The notes under the pieces were generated by a model. That model was not told where the DNA came from and made no database searches. It saw only the letters and a list, made by a program, of their open reading frames with translations. Below are positions 25,832 through 34,027 of a stretch of DNA of 64,000 bases, in pieces; the stretch's first letter is position 1, and the number at the start of each line of letters is the position of its first letter. The position numbers were made by a program, and so were the translations under genes. Source of the DNA: CAZUDI01 sp964618975 (GTDB lineage Bacteria; Desulfobacterota; Desulfomonilia; UBA1062); assembly GCA_964618975.1 (NCBI GenBank), contig CAZUDI010000008.1:1-64000 (forward strand). Direction: 5' to 3'.

Positions 25832-26354
25832 AGAGTCTCTTCTCCGGGCAGCCACGCAGGAGGTCCCTGACCGAAGCGGTCTTGCTCAGGTTGACCGTAC
25901 TGGCCGTGATGACGTCACTGGTGGTAAAATCCACTGCCCGTACGTTAAGGGCCACCGAGCCCCGCTGGACCACATAGGTGCCCACGACGATGATGCCCGC
26001 GCGCTGTTCGTCCTTCAGACGCGCGGCATCGCGACTGAGGGCCATGAGACCGTCCTGGCAGGTGATGTAGGGCACTTCCCTGAGCTGCACCTCGAGGACG
26101 TTGACCTGTTCGGCGACCAGGGCACCGATAAGCAGTTCCTGCATGGCCAGCCCGAAATCGCCGGGCCGGAAGGTGGAAGCATCCACGGGGGCGGCCACAA
26201 TGACCGTGATACCCGCATAGGACGACTCGAGCCCCATGCCGATCGAACGGGCGACGGCCTGTGCACAGGCCTGTGGGGTAAAGGCCTGCTGCGTGGTCAG
26301 GTGGGCGCAGCTAAGGGTCAGCACCAACGGCAAGATCCACCACAGCCTTTTCAC
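25821..26354 (-). CDS. FlgO-like exported protein
   Basis: 177 residues. Signal peptide ending TLSC, a probable though atypical lipobox. The body resembles the FlgO domain, an outer-membrane-associated lipoprotein of flagellated Gram-negatives: residues about 60-160 with FGLAMQELLIGALV, VLEVQLREVPYI, LSRDAARLKDEQRAGIIVVGTYVV and LNVRAVDFTTSDVI. In this family the fold anchors or stabilises a surface machine. Here it sits with a type IV pilin rather than flagellar genes. Overlaps both neighbours, so expression is coupled. Confidence 0.65.
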   Translation of the reverse strand: MKRLWWILPLVLTLSCAHLTTQQAFTPQACAQAVARSIGMGLESSYAGITVIVAAPVDASTFRPGDFGLAMQELLIGALVAEQVNVLEVQLREVPYITCQDGLMALSRDAARLKDEQRAGIIVVGTYVVQRGSVALNVRAVDFTTSDVITASTVNLSKTASVRDLLRGCPEKRLYER

Positions 26355-26887
26355 GGCGCGCCTCCGATGGGAATGCGTGTGCGTGTGCGGTAGCGGTGCG
26401 ACGTGAGGCCCTCGTTCCAGGGTGCAAGCACGGTTGAGAAGACCCCCTCGCCGCTGGCGATCACCCGCTCGCCGCTTTTGAGCTGCGCCAGGGTGAGCAG
26501 GCGGTCCTGGCAGGGGGTCAGGGTGAGCTGCAGGACATAGAAGGCCTCATCGGGCCGGGTTGCGAGCTGAAAGCCGCGCCGCAACAGGCAGCGCTCCACC
26601 ATGGAGGCCACGAAGGCATCACAGAGCAGCGGGGCCTGCGGATGCCGGCTGTCGAACCACGTCAGGTGCAGCGTATCCGGGACGATCCCCTGGGTCAGCG
26701 TGGCGCACAACTCATCCACCTGTTTCTCGAGCGGTGTCTGTTCCAGGGACTTGACCACCCTGGCTTCGGAGGCATACAGGGGGGTGGCGGCCAGGACAAG
26801 CAACAGGGCCAGAACTCCGGGCAGCGCCCGTGATCCGAGAAGGCGCTGTCTGGTTGTCTGCCCTCCCCTTACGGCCCTTGAGGACAT
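26351..26887 (-). CDS. Exported protein of unknown function in the pilin operon
   Basis: 178 residues from the ATG at 26887, preceded by GGAGGGGG; the longer open frame upstream overlaps the pilin gene. A long signal peptide or N-terminal anchor (GVLALLLVLAATPLYA) is followed by a compact soluble domain with paired cysteines (DELCATL, LLCDAF, ERCLLR, TPCQDR). No known family recognised. The stop overlaps the FlgO-like start by four bases and the gene starts fourteen bases after the pilin stop. Confidence 0.6.
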   Translation of the reverse strand: MSSRAVRGGQTTRQRLLGSRALPGVLALLLVLAATPLYASEARVVKSLEQTPLEKQVDELCATLTQGIVPDTLHLTWFDSRHPQAPLLCDAFVASMVERCLLRRGFQLATRPDEAFYVLQLTLTPCQDRLLTLAQLKSGERVIASGEGVFSTVLAPWNEGLTSHRYRTRTRIPIGGAP

Positions 26888-26901
26888 GGACAACCCCCTC
26901 C

Positions 26902-27339
26902 TCATGGACGCAGGGTGGTCCACAGGTCCTGGTTGGCTGTACAGGCCCCTCCCACCCACCGTCCACAGGTGCCGTCATCCCGGATACAGAAGACGATGTT
27001 CTGGTTCGAACTGTCGTTGTCCGGGGCATGCACACCCGCCGGGGTCGCGATGGCCGTAAAGTTCTGGCCACTCCCGGTGCTCGTGGCCGTGAACGCATAG
27101 AAATCACTGCTGAAGGTATTGGGATAGGCGGCACTCAGGGTGGCGAGACTGGTGTAGGCACCATGTTCCGCCCGGTAGCGCTCCTGGTACAGGGCGATGG
27201 TCTGCAGCCCGTTGACCGCTTCCGAGCGCCGCACCTTCTTGACATGACCGGTATAGGAAGGTATGGCGATAACGGCAAGGATGCCGACGATCACCACCAC
27301 CACCATGACCTCCAAGAGACTGAACCCTCTCCTCCCCAT
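26902..27339 (-). CDS. Type IV pilin (PilE/PilA-like prepilin)
   Basis: 145 residues from the ATG at 27339, preceded by GGGAGGAG. Class III signal: short leader MGRRG, cleavage before FSLLEVMVVVVIVGILA with the conserved Glu at +5, then AIPSYTGHVKKVRRSEA. The C-terminal globular part has a cysteine pair (FCIRDDGTCG plus GACTA) that could form the disulfide-bounded D-region. It would be processed by a prepilin peptidase and inserted in the inner membrane for pilus or pseudopilus assembly. No assembly ATPase or peptidase gene is nearby. Confidence 0.9.
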   Translation of the reverse strand: MGRRGFSLLEVMVVVVIVGILAVIAIPSYTGHVKKVRRSEAVNGLQTIALYQERYRAEHGAYTSLATLSAAYPNTFSSDFYAFTATSTGSGQNFTAIATPAGVHAPDNDSSNQNIVFCIRDDGTCGRWVGGACTANQDLWTTLRP

Positions 27340-27544
27340 TGACGCTCCTCCCTCGTGGATAGATCTCATAATTCCTATCGGCACTATGCGCCAAAAACAA
27401 GAGGGATATCGTGCCCGCAGGCTCAGCCTCCCCATATCCTCAGCACCTGGCACCCTCTGCCGGCGATCGGCGGAACCCCGGCAATCCCCGCCTGCCAACA
27501 GGAGACTTGACTTGGAACGGGCTCTGCCGCTAAGAAAGGCTTCC

Positions 27545-28867
27545 ATGAGGGGCTACGTGAAGATCTTCACCTATGGCTGCCAGATGAACGATCTGGACAC
27601 CCGCAAGATGTACTCCGATCTCGCTCGCAGCGGCTGGTGCCCGACCGAAGATCTCCATCAGGCCGACCTCGTCATCCTCAACACCTGTACGGTCCGGCAG
27701 AAGGCCCATGAAAAGGCCCTGAGCAACCTGGGCCGTCTGCGGCGCTACAAGCGCTGCAAGCCGCATCTGATCATCGCCGTCACCGGGTGTGTGGCGCAGG
27801 AACTCGGCGCCGAGCTGCCCGCCAGAATGCCCCATGTGGACATCGTGCTCGGCACGCACCAGCTCCACCGCCTGAGAGAGGCCGTCGCGAGGCCGGCCTC
27901 CCACAGCGGCCCCTTCATCGACACGCGCTACGGGGTGGAAATTCCCTCCCTGGAGACCGTCCCCGAGCCCGAGTTCATGGATGCGCCGCACCGCTGCGCC
28001 CTCACGATCATGCAGGGCTGCAACAACTACTGTGCCTACTGTATCGTCCCCTTTGTGCGCGGTCCGGAGATCAGCCGCGACTGGCGCTCCATCCTGAGCG
28101 AGGCCCGCACCTATGCGGCCCGCGGCGTCAAGGAGATCCTCCTCCTCGGCCAGAACGTGAATTCCTATGCCGGGGGCCTCAGCTTCCCCGAGCTCCTGCA
28201 CCAACTACATGCCATTGAGGGCCTCGAGCGCATCCGCTTCACCACCTCGCACCCCAAGGACATGAGCGCGGAACTCATCGCCTGCTTCGCCGCGCTGCCT
28301 AAACTCTGCAGCCACGTCCATCTGCCCTTCCAGTCCGGATCGGACTCGGTGCTGAAATCCATGCAGCGAGGCTATACCAGGGCGCATTATCTCGGTCTGA
28401 TCGAGGCACTGAGGGGAGCCCGGCCGGACATGGCCTTCAGTGCGGATGTCATCGTGGGGTTTCCGGGCGAGCGTGACACCGACTTCACCCAGACCCTGAT
28501 GCTGCTGCGCGAGGTTGGCTTCGACGGCCTGTATTCCTTCCGTTACTCACCCCGGCCCGGGACGGCGGCGGCGAGGCTCATAGACGATGTCCCCCTGGAG
28601 ATGAAAGCCCACAGGCTCTCCGAACTGCAGGCGCTGCAGCGGCAAATCACCCTCGAGAACCACCTAGCCCAGGTAGGCCGCACCTGCCGCGTGCTCGTGG
28701 ACGGCCTCAGTTCCCGCCATGCCGACCAGGTCTGTGGCCGCACCAGCGGCAACACCATCGTCAACTTTCCGGGCAAGGTCTCCCTGGTGGGGACCTCCGT
28801 CGAGGTACGCATCACCCGCGCCAATCCCAATTCCCTTACCGGCAAGCAGCTGGAAGGTCGGCACTGA
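27545..28867 (+). CDS. miaB: tRNA-2-methylthio-N6-dimethylallyladenosine synthase
   Basis: 440 residues from the ATG at 27545. Domain order is canonical: UPF0004 N-domain with cluster cysteines (TYGCQMN, NTCTVR, TGCVAQ), radical-SAM core with CNNYCAYCIVP near residue 158, and a C-terminal TRAM domain (about 378-438). It adds the methylthio group at A37 of tRNAs reading UNN codons, using two [4Fe-4S] clusters. It is divergent from the pilin operon across a 205-base gap, and its stop is seven bases from that of the opposing MarR gene. Confidence 0.95.
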   Translation: MRGYVKIFTYGCQMNDLDTRKMYSDLARSGWCPTEDLHQADLVILNTCTVRQKAHEKALSNLGRLRRYKRCKPHLIIAVTGCVAQELGAELPARMPHVDIVLGTHQLHRLREAVARPASHSGPFIDTRYGVEIPSLETVPEPEFMDAPHRCALTIMQGCNNYCAYCIVPFVRGPEISRDWRSILSEARTYAARGVKEILLLGQNVNSYAGGLSFPELLHQLHAIEGLERIRFTTSHPKDMSAELIACFAALPKLCSHVHLPFQSGSDSVLKSMQRGYTRAHYLGLIEALRGARPDMAFSADVIVGFPGERDTDFTQTLMLLREVGFDGLYSFRYSPRPGTAAARLIDDVPLEMKAHRLSELQALQRQITLENHLAQVGRTCRVLVDGLSSRHADQVCGRTSGNTIVNFPGKVSLVGTSVEVRITRANPNSLTGKQLEGRH

Positions 28868-28874
28868 ATGGAGT

Positions 28875-29357
28875 TCAGGGTTTTTCTTCCGGCGCCCGGC
28901 CCTTGTCGGGGCCCTGCCCGCCGTCGATGCGCAGGATCTGCGCCAGATCGTTGGCGGTAGCGATGATGCGCTCGATGCGCTCGGGGCTGAAACCGTTCAT
29001 GTTGCCCGTGATGGTCTCGAGGTTATAGCGTTCGATGTCGGCCACCATCTGCGCCCCCCTCCCGGTGAGGTGCACATGCACGCCACGCCGGTCCTCCGGC
29101 ACGTAGACCCGCTCCACAAATCCCACCTGCTCCAGCCGGCCCAGGAGCCTCGTGGCCGAACTGAAGGGGATCATTAACGTCTCGACGATCTCCCCCATAC
29201 GTAACGGTGAGATGCGGCTAAGGGTCTTGAGGGTCAGAATCTCCATGTATCCCAGGCCGAATTCCTTGATATTGTCCCGTTCAAACCGATAGACGCTCAT
29301 GAGCGCACGGTACAAAAGATCCACAAGCGCCTCGGCCCGGGGGCCATCCTTCTCCAT
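28875..29357 (-). CDS. MarR-family transcriptional regulator
   Basis: 160 residues from the ATG at 29357, which directly follows GGAGGT; an ATG eighteen codons upstream is an alternative. Winged-helix core at about 30-120: LTLKTLSRISPLRMGEIVETLMIPFSSATRLLGRLE followed by the wing VERVYVPEDRRGVHVHLT. It probably dimerises and represses nearby targets in response to a small ligand. Divergent from the crotonase gene, the natural candidate target. Confidence 0.85.
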   Translation of the reverse strand: MEKDGPRAEALVDLLYRALMSVYRFERDNIKEFGLGYMEILTLKTLSRISPLRMGEIVETLMIPFSSATRLLGRLEQVGFVERVYVPEDRRGVHVHLTGRGAQMVADIERYNLETITGNMNGFSPERIERIIATANDLAQILRIDGGQGPDKGRAPEEKP

Positions 29358-29580
29358 ACCTCCATCCTTTGCCTTTGATCCTTCCTCAGGTATCGTCTGC
29401 GGGCAGGGCATCCTGGGTGAGGAAAACCAGCCACCATCCCTTGCCTTTGACTCGTGCCCTTCCTTATGCCTAAATTACCATAATCACCCCGTCGCGGGAA
29501 TACCCATTCCAACAATCGCCCCGTTCCAGGCGCTTTCCCCTTTACCCTCCTCTTGTGGAACAGCGGCAATTGAGCTACAC

Positions 29581-29663
29581 TTTATCCGCCTGAGGGTCAA
29601 TTTCCCCGCCGCTTGCAGCGGCAAGCAGGGCCCAGGGCTTGCCCTGGGGTTTATAACCATAGT
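29581..29663 (-). repeat. Dispersed palindromic repeat, copy 6 (reverse)
   Basis: Minus strand: CTATGGTTATAAA, then CCCCAGGGCAAGCCCTGG (first hairpin perfect), CCGCTGCAAGCGGCGGGG, and GACCCTCAGGCGGATAAA. Outer stem decayed. It sits in the 324-base gap between the divergent MarR and crotonase genes, ending eight bases before the crotonase ribosome site. The remainder of the gap has no gene. Confidence 0.8.
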
Positions 29664-29681
29664 CCTCACAGGAGGTCTGCC

Positions 29682-30446
29682 ATGAAGGTGCTCGTCGAGA
29701 GGCACCCCCCGGTCTATACCGTGGTCATCAACCGTCCCGAGGTGCGCAACGCCGTGGACCGCGAGACGGCCCAGGCCCTGTATGAAGCCTTCACGGCCTA
29801 TGAGGCCGACGAGGACTGCACGGTGGCCGTGCTCACAGGTGCTGGAGGACACTTCTGCTCCGGTGCCGACCTGGGCGCCATCAGCCGCGGCGAGGCCAAC
29901 CGGCTCGATCCGGCCGGCAGTGCACCCATGGGCCCCTCGCGCCTGACGCTCTCCAAGCCCACTATCGCCGCCGTGGCCGGCTATGCCGTGGCCGGCGGCC
30001 TGGAACTGGCCATCTGGTGCGACCTGAGGGTGGTGGAGGCGCATGCCGTCTTCGGTGTCTTCTGCCGCCGCTGGGGCGTACCGCTCATCGACGGCGGCAC
30101 CGTGCGACTCGCGCGCCTCATAGGGGTGGGCCGCGCCCTGGACCTGATCCTGACCGGCCGCGCGGTGAGCGCCGACGAGGCCCTGGCCATGGGCCTGGCC
30201 AGCCGGGTGGTGCCGAGTGGCCAGGCCCTTGACCGGGCCCACGAACTGGCCCTGAGCCTCGCCGCCTTTCCCCAGACCTGTCTGCGTCACGATCGCCTTT
30301 CCCTGTACGAGGGGCTCGCGCTCGAACTCGATCAGGCGCTCGCCAACGAATTCCAACACGGCCTGACAACGATCGCCAGCCGCGAGACCGAGGCAGGCGC
30401 CGCGCGCTTCGCCCACGGCCACGGCCGCCACGGGGGCTTCGACTGA
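29682..30446 (+). CDS. Enoyl-CoA hydratase/isomerase (crotonase) family protein
   Basis: 254 residues from the ATG at 29682 with a GGAGGT ribosome site; longer frames run into the upstream repeat. Crotonase fold: RPEVRNAVDRETAQAL, oxyanion-hole segment GGHFCSGADLGAI, second oxyanion segment AGYAVAGGLELAIWCDLRV, and GTVRLARLIG. The usual catalytic glutamate pair of true hydratases is not both evident (CRRWGVPLIDGGT), so hydratase, isomerase or hydrolase activity is open. Cytoplasmic CoA-thioester metabolism. Confidence 0.85.
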   Translation: MKVLVERHPPVYTVVINRPEVRNAVDRETAQALYEAFTAYEADEDCTVAVLTGAGGHFCSGADLGAISRGEANRLDPAGSAPMGPSRLTLSKPTIAAVAGYAVAGGLELAIWCDLRVVEAHAVFGVFCRRWGVPLIDGGTVRLARLIGVGRALDLILTGRAVSADEALAMGLASRVVPSGQALDRAHELALSLAAFPQTCLRHDRLSLYEGLALELDQALANEFQHGLTTIASRETEAGAARFAHGHGRHGGFD

Positions 30447-30452
30447 GCCGCT

Positions 30453-30537
30453 ATCATGGGTAAGAATCCCCAGGGCAAGCCCTGAACCCCAATACGCGCC
30501 GCACGTAATAAGGGAATTTGTCCCATAGCGATTAAAA
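30453..30537 (+). repeat. Dispersed palindromic repeat, copy 7 (ATGGG subfamily)
   Basis: TATCATGGGTAAGAAT, CCCCAGGGCAAGCCCTG, then ACCCCAATACGCGCCGCA, and GTCCCATAGCGATTAAA. Outer stem ATGGG/CCCAT. Closest to copy 5, with the same shortened GCGCGCCGC-type middle arm. It begins six bases after the crotonase stop. Confidence 0.8.
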
Positions 30538-30538
30538 C

Positions 30539-30568
30539 TTGACACGCCCCACCTTGTTTCGCTAGCCT
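30539..30568 (+). promoter_or_regulatory. Putative promoter of the dprA-topA-trmFO operon
   Basis: TTGACA, 18-base spacer, TAGCCT, immediately after repeat copy 7 and 27 bases before the dprA ATG. The -35 box is perfect, the -10 box weak but resembles the TAG-starting boxes of the tRNA and phaR promoters here. Confidence 0.45.
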
Positions 30569-30594
30569 CCCATTTCCTGGGATGGAGATGAATC

Positions 30595-31680
30595 ATGAAC
30601 ACACATGATGCGTGGATAACCCTTGACCTCATGCCGAACATCGGCCCGCGGTGCATCCAGGCACTGCTGGAGGTCTATCACGCCCCCGAGGCCATCCTCA
30701 AGGCCTCTCCCGAGGAGCTCAAGTCCCTGGGTATCCTCAAAAAACCGCAGCTCGCCTCCCTGGCCACAGGCGTGGCACCCACCCGGGTCAGAGAGGTCCT
30801 GCAGCTACTAGACGCCCTGGGCGCCAGCACCGTGTGTCTGGACGATGCGGCCTATCCCGCAGCTCTCAGACAGCTTAGCGACCCCCCCACCGTGCTCTAC
30901 GTAAAGGGTTCGCTGGAAGAGATCGAGCCCGCCGCGGCCATCGTGGGCACGCGGGCCCCCTCGTTTTACGGCCGGGACACGGCCCAGGTCCTGGCACGGG
31001 ACCTGAGCACCTGCGGCATTACGATCATCTCCGGCCTGGCGCGGGGGATCGATACCGCCGCCCATACCGGGGCCCTGGAGGGCGTAGGCGGCACCATTGC
31101 CGTGCTGGGGTCAGGGCTGGACATCCTCTACCCACCCGAAAACAGGGAGCTGGCAGAGCGCATCGCGCTCAAGGGCGCTTTGGTCACGGAGTTCCCGCCC
31201 GGCACGCCGCCGGACGCCAGGAATTTCCCCCGACGCAACCGCCTGATCGCGGGCCTGAGTACCGGTGTGATCGTGGTGGAGGCCACGACCAGATCGGGGG
31301 CCATGATCACGGCCCGCCTGGCCGGCGAGCAGGGCCGCCTCGTGATGGCCGTGCCCGGGGCCGTGACGAACATACGCTCGCAGGGCCCCCATCGGCTCAT
31401 CCGTCAGGGGGCCACCCTCGTGCAGAATGCCGACGAAGTGCTTCAGGAAATCGCCCCGCAGGTCGAGGGTATATTGCAGCAGGCCGGCACCCCGGAAAAG
31501 GGGCACCCGGACGAGATCGTGGGCCTGATGGGTGGGGAGTCCCTGAGCATGGAGCAGATCGCCTCCGGGCTTAAGATGAGTATCAGCGAAGTCGCTCAGC
31601 GGGTGAGCCGACTGGAGCTCGAGGGACGCATCGTCCGCCTGAAGGGGAATCGTTTCGCAGCAAGGAGAGATAATGGGTAA
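30595..31680 (+). CDS. dprA: DNA-processing protein DprA/Smf
   Basis: 361 residues. N-terminal helix-hairpin-helix-like region, central Rossmann DprA core at about 85-290 (VGTRAPSFYGRDTA, SGLARGIDTAAHTGAL, LGSGLDILYPPENREL, FPRRNRLIAGLSTGVIVVEA, GSL-equivalent TTRSGAMITA), and a C-terminal winged helix at about 300-360. It loads RecA on incoming single-stranded DNA during natural transformation and is also found in non-competent bacteria. Ribosome site GGAG precedes the ATG. The stop overlaps topA by eight bases, an arrangement common in bacteria. Confidence 0.93.
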   Translation: MNTHDAWITLDLMPNIGPRCIQALLEVYHAPEAILKASPEELKSLGILKKPQLASLATGVAPTRVREVLQLLDALGASTVCLDDAAYPAALRQLSDPPTVLYVKGSLEEIEPAAAIVGTRAPSFYGRDTAQVLARDLSTCGITIISGLARGIDTAAHTGALEGVGGTIAVLGSGLDILYPPENRELAERIALKGALVTEFPPGTPPDARNFPRRNRLIAGLSTGVIVVEATTRSGAMITARLAGEQGRLVMAVPGAVTNIRSQGPHRLIRQGATLVQNADEVLQEIAPQVEGILQQAGTPEKGHPDEIVGLMGGESLSMEQIASGLKMSISEVAQRVSRLELEGRIVRLKGNRFAARRDNG

Positions 31681-34027
31681 ATCACTGGTGATCGTCGAGT
31701 CACCGACCAAAGCGCGCACCATCAAGCGGTACCTGGGCAAGGATTTCGAGGTTGAGGCCACCATGGGACATATCAAGGATCTCCCCAAGAGCGTCCTCGG
31801 GGTGGAAATCGACAACGGATTCACGGCCACCTACCGCATCAAGACCGACAAGAAGGACGTGGTCAAGCGGCTGAAAAACCTCGCCGCCAAAGCCGAACAC
31901 ATCTATCTGGCCCCCGACCCCGACCGCGAGGGCGAGGCCATCGCCTGGCATGTAGCCGAGGAGTTGCGCAAGCCGGATGTGCCGCTCGAACGCATCACCT
32001 TTCACGAGATCACCAAACGTGCCATCGAGGAGGCCCTGGCCCATCCCACACAGCTGAACAGGGGCCTCTATGACGCCCAGATGGCGCGCCGCTCCATGGA
32101 CCGCCTCGTGGGCTATACTATGAGCCCCCTGCTCTGGAAGAAGGTCAAACGCGGGCTGTCGGGGGGGCGGGTCCAGTCGGTGGCCCTGCGTCTGATCTGC
32201 ATGCGCCAGGAGGATATCGAGGCCTTCGTGTCCCAGGAATACTGGACCATTGATGCCCATCTGCTGACAGGAGACGCCCAGGAGCTGAGCGCCCGCGTGG
32301 TGGATCCCAAGGAGATCCCCGACGAAGGGCAGGCCCGGGAGATCGTGCGCCGCATCCAGGCGGCCGAGTCCATCACCATCAACGCCATCAGGAAGAAGGT
32401 GCGCACCCGCCAGCCCCAACCCCCCTTCATTACCTCGACCCTGCAGCAGTCCGCCTCCACGGGGTTGCGTTTTTCGGCCAAGAAAACCATGATCCTGGCC
32501 CAGCAACTCTACGAGGGTCTGCCCATCAAGGGCGAGGAAATCACGGGCCTCATCACCTACATGCGCACCGATTCCCCGGTGGTCTCACAGGAGGCCCTGC
32601 GTGAGGTGCGCGCGTTCATCCCCGCGCACTTCGGGCCGGACTACCTGCCCGCCAGGCCCAAACAGTACAAGGCCAAAAAGACGGCCCAGGAGGCCCACGA
32701 GGCCATACGACCCACGGCGGTCACCAACACGCCGCAATCCCTCAAACCCTACCTCAGTCGGGAACAACTGGCCCTGTACGAACTGATCTGGAACCGCTTC
32801 GTGGCCTCCCAGATGGCCCCCGCGGTCTACGACCAGACCACGGTGGAAATCGGTGCCGGCGGCGTGGGGCTGCGCACCACCGGCTCGGTGCTGAAATTCG
32901 ACGGCTTCCTCAAGGCCTACCGCGGGCAGGAGGAGCATACACAACAGGAGGAAAAGGACACCCTCCTGCCACAGGGTCTGGCCGTGGGACAGCCCCTGAC
33001 ACTCAGAGAGCTCGACACCAAACAGCACTTCACGCAACCCCCGCCCCGCTATACCGAGGCCACGCTCATCAAGGAACTCGAGGATAAGGGCATCGGCCGC
33101 CCCAGCACCTATGCCCCCACCATCTCCACCATCCAGGAGAGGGGCTACGTCCGTCTGGAATCACGCGCCTTCGTCCCCACCGAGTTGGGACGGGACGTGA
33201 ACTTCCTGCTCGTCAAACATTATCCGCACATCCTCGACATCGGCTTCACGGCCCGCATGGAGGAAATCCTCGACACGGTGGAGGAGGGCAAGACGAGCTA
33301 TCGCTCGGCCATGCAGACCTTCTATGACATCTACGGCAGCGAGCATGACCGGGCCGAAGAGGAGATGGAGAACCTGCGGGCGATTCAGCGCCCTTCGGGC
33401 ATCGCCTGTGAGGTCTGCGGGCGTGAGATGCTGATCAAGCTTGGCAAAAACGGGCATTTCCTGGGTTGCGCCGGCTACCCCGAGTGCACCAACACGCTCG
33501 AATTCACACGGGACGAATCCGGCAACATCCAGCCCAAACAGGTGGCCCCGCCCGAACTCAGTGACGAGATCTGCGAAAAGTGCGGTGAGCGCATGGTGAT
33601 CCGGCATGGCCGTTACGGCCCCTTCCTGGCCTGCAGCAAGTATCCCGCGTGCAAGAACACCACGCCCCTGGAGAAACCCGTCCCCACCGACAAGACCTGC
33701 GACAAGTGCGGGGCGCCCATGGTGTCCCGCCGGGGCCGCTACGGCCCCTTCCTGGCCTGCAGCAACTACCCCGAGTGCAAAAACATCATGCCCTACCCCC
33801 TGGGACTGGCCTGCCCCCTGCCGGGCTGTGAGGGCGAGATTCTGCAGCAGCGTTCCAAACGCGGCAAGCTCTACTACAAGTGCTCGCAGAAGGACTGCCC
33901 CTTCATCAGCTGGACCAGGCCCGTGGAGAAACCCTGTCCCCTCTGCGGGGCAGCCTTCCTCGTGGGCAAGGGCAATGAGCTCTCCTGCCCCAACCCCGCC
34001 TGCGATTATGAAGAACACGGCGCCTAG
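31673..34027 (+). CDS. topA: DNA topoisomerase I (type IA)
   Basis: 784 residues. TOPRIM domain at 1-115 (LVIVESPTKARTI, the acidic triad in APDPDREGEAIAWH), type IA core with active-site tyrosine in GLITYMRTDS near residue 298, and a tail of five zinc-ribbon units (CEVCGREM, CEKCGERM, CDKCGAPM, CPLPGCEGE, CPLCGAAF). It relaxes negative supercoils in the cytoplasm. Standard length for the family. Overlaps dprA at the front and trmFO at the back, so all three are translated together. Confidence 0.96.
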   Translation: MGKSLVIVESPTKARTIKRYLGKDFEVEATMGHIKDLPKSVLGVEIDNGFTATYRIKTDKKDVVKRLKNLAAKAEHIYLAPDPDREGEAIAWHVAEELRKPDVPLERITFHEITKRAIEEALAHPTQLNRGLYDAQMARRSMDRLVGYTMSPLLWKKVKRGLSGGRVQSVALRLICMRQEDIEAFVSQEYWTIDAHLLTGDAQELSARVVDPKEIPDEGQAREIVRRIQAAESITINAIRKKVRTRQPQPPFITSTLQQSASTGLRFSAKKTMILAQQLYEGLPIKGEEITGLITYMRTDSPVVSQEALREVRAFIPAHFGPDYLPARPKQYKAKKTAQEAHEAIRPTAVTNTPQSLKPYLSREQLALYELIWNRFVASQMAPAVYDQTTVEIGAGGVGLRTTGSVLKFDGFLKAYRGQEEHTQQEEKDTLLPQGLAVGQPLTLRELDTKQHFTQPPPRYTEATLIKELEDKGIGRPSTYAPTISTIQERGYVRLESRAFVPTELGRDVNFLLVKHYPHILDIGFTARMEEILDTVEEGKTSYRSAMQTFYDIYGSEHDRAEEEMENLRAIQRPSGIACEVCGREMLIKLGKNGHFLGCAGYPECTNTLEFTRDESGNIQPKQVAPPELSDEICEKCGERMVIRHGRYGPFLACSKYPACKNTTPLEKPVPTDKTCDKCGAPMVSRRGRYGPFLACSNYPECKNIMPYPLGLACPLPGCEGEILQQRSKRGKLYYKCSQKDCPFISWTRPVEKPCPLCGAAFLVGKGNELSCPNPACDYEEHGA

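Noticed and set aside
27340..27420. Sigma-54 promoter for the pilin gene
   Set aside because: A TGGCGC ... TGCC string is present, but the GG and GC are eight, not ten, bases apart, so it does not fit the -24/-12 geometry.
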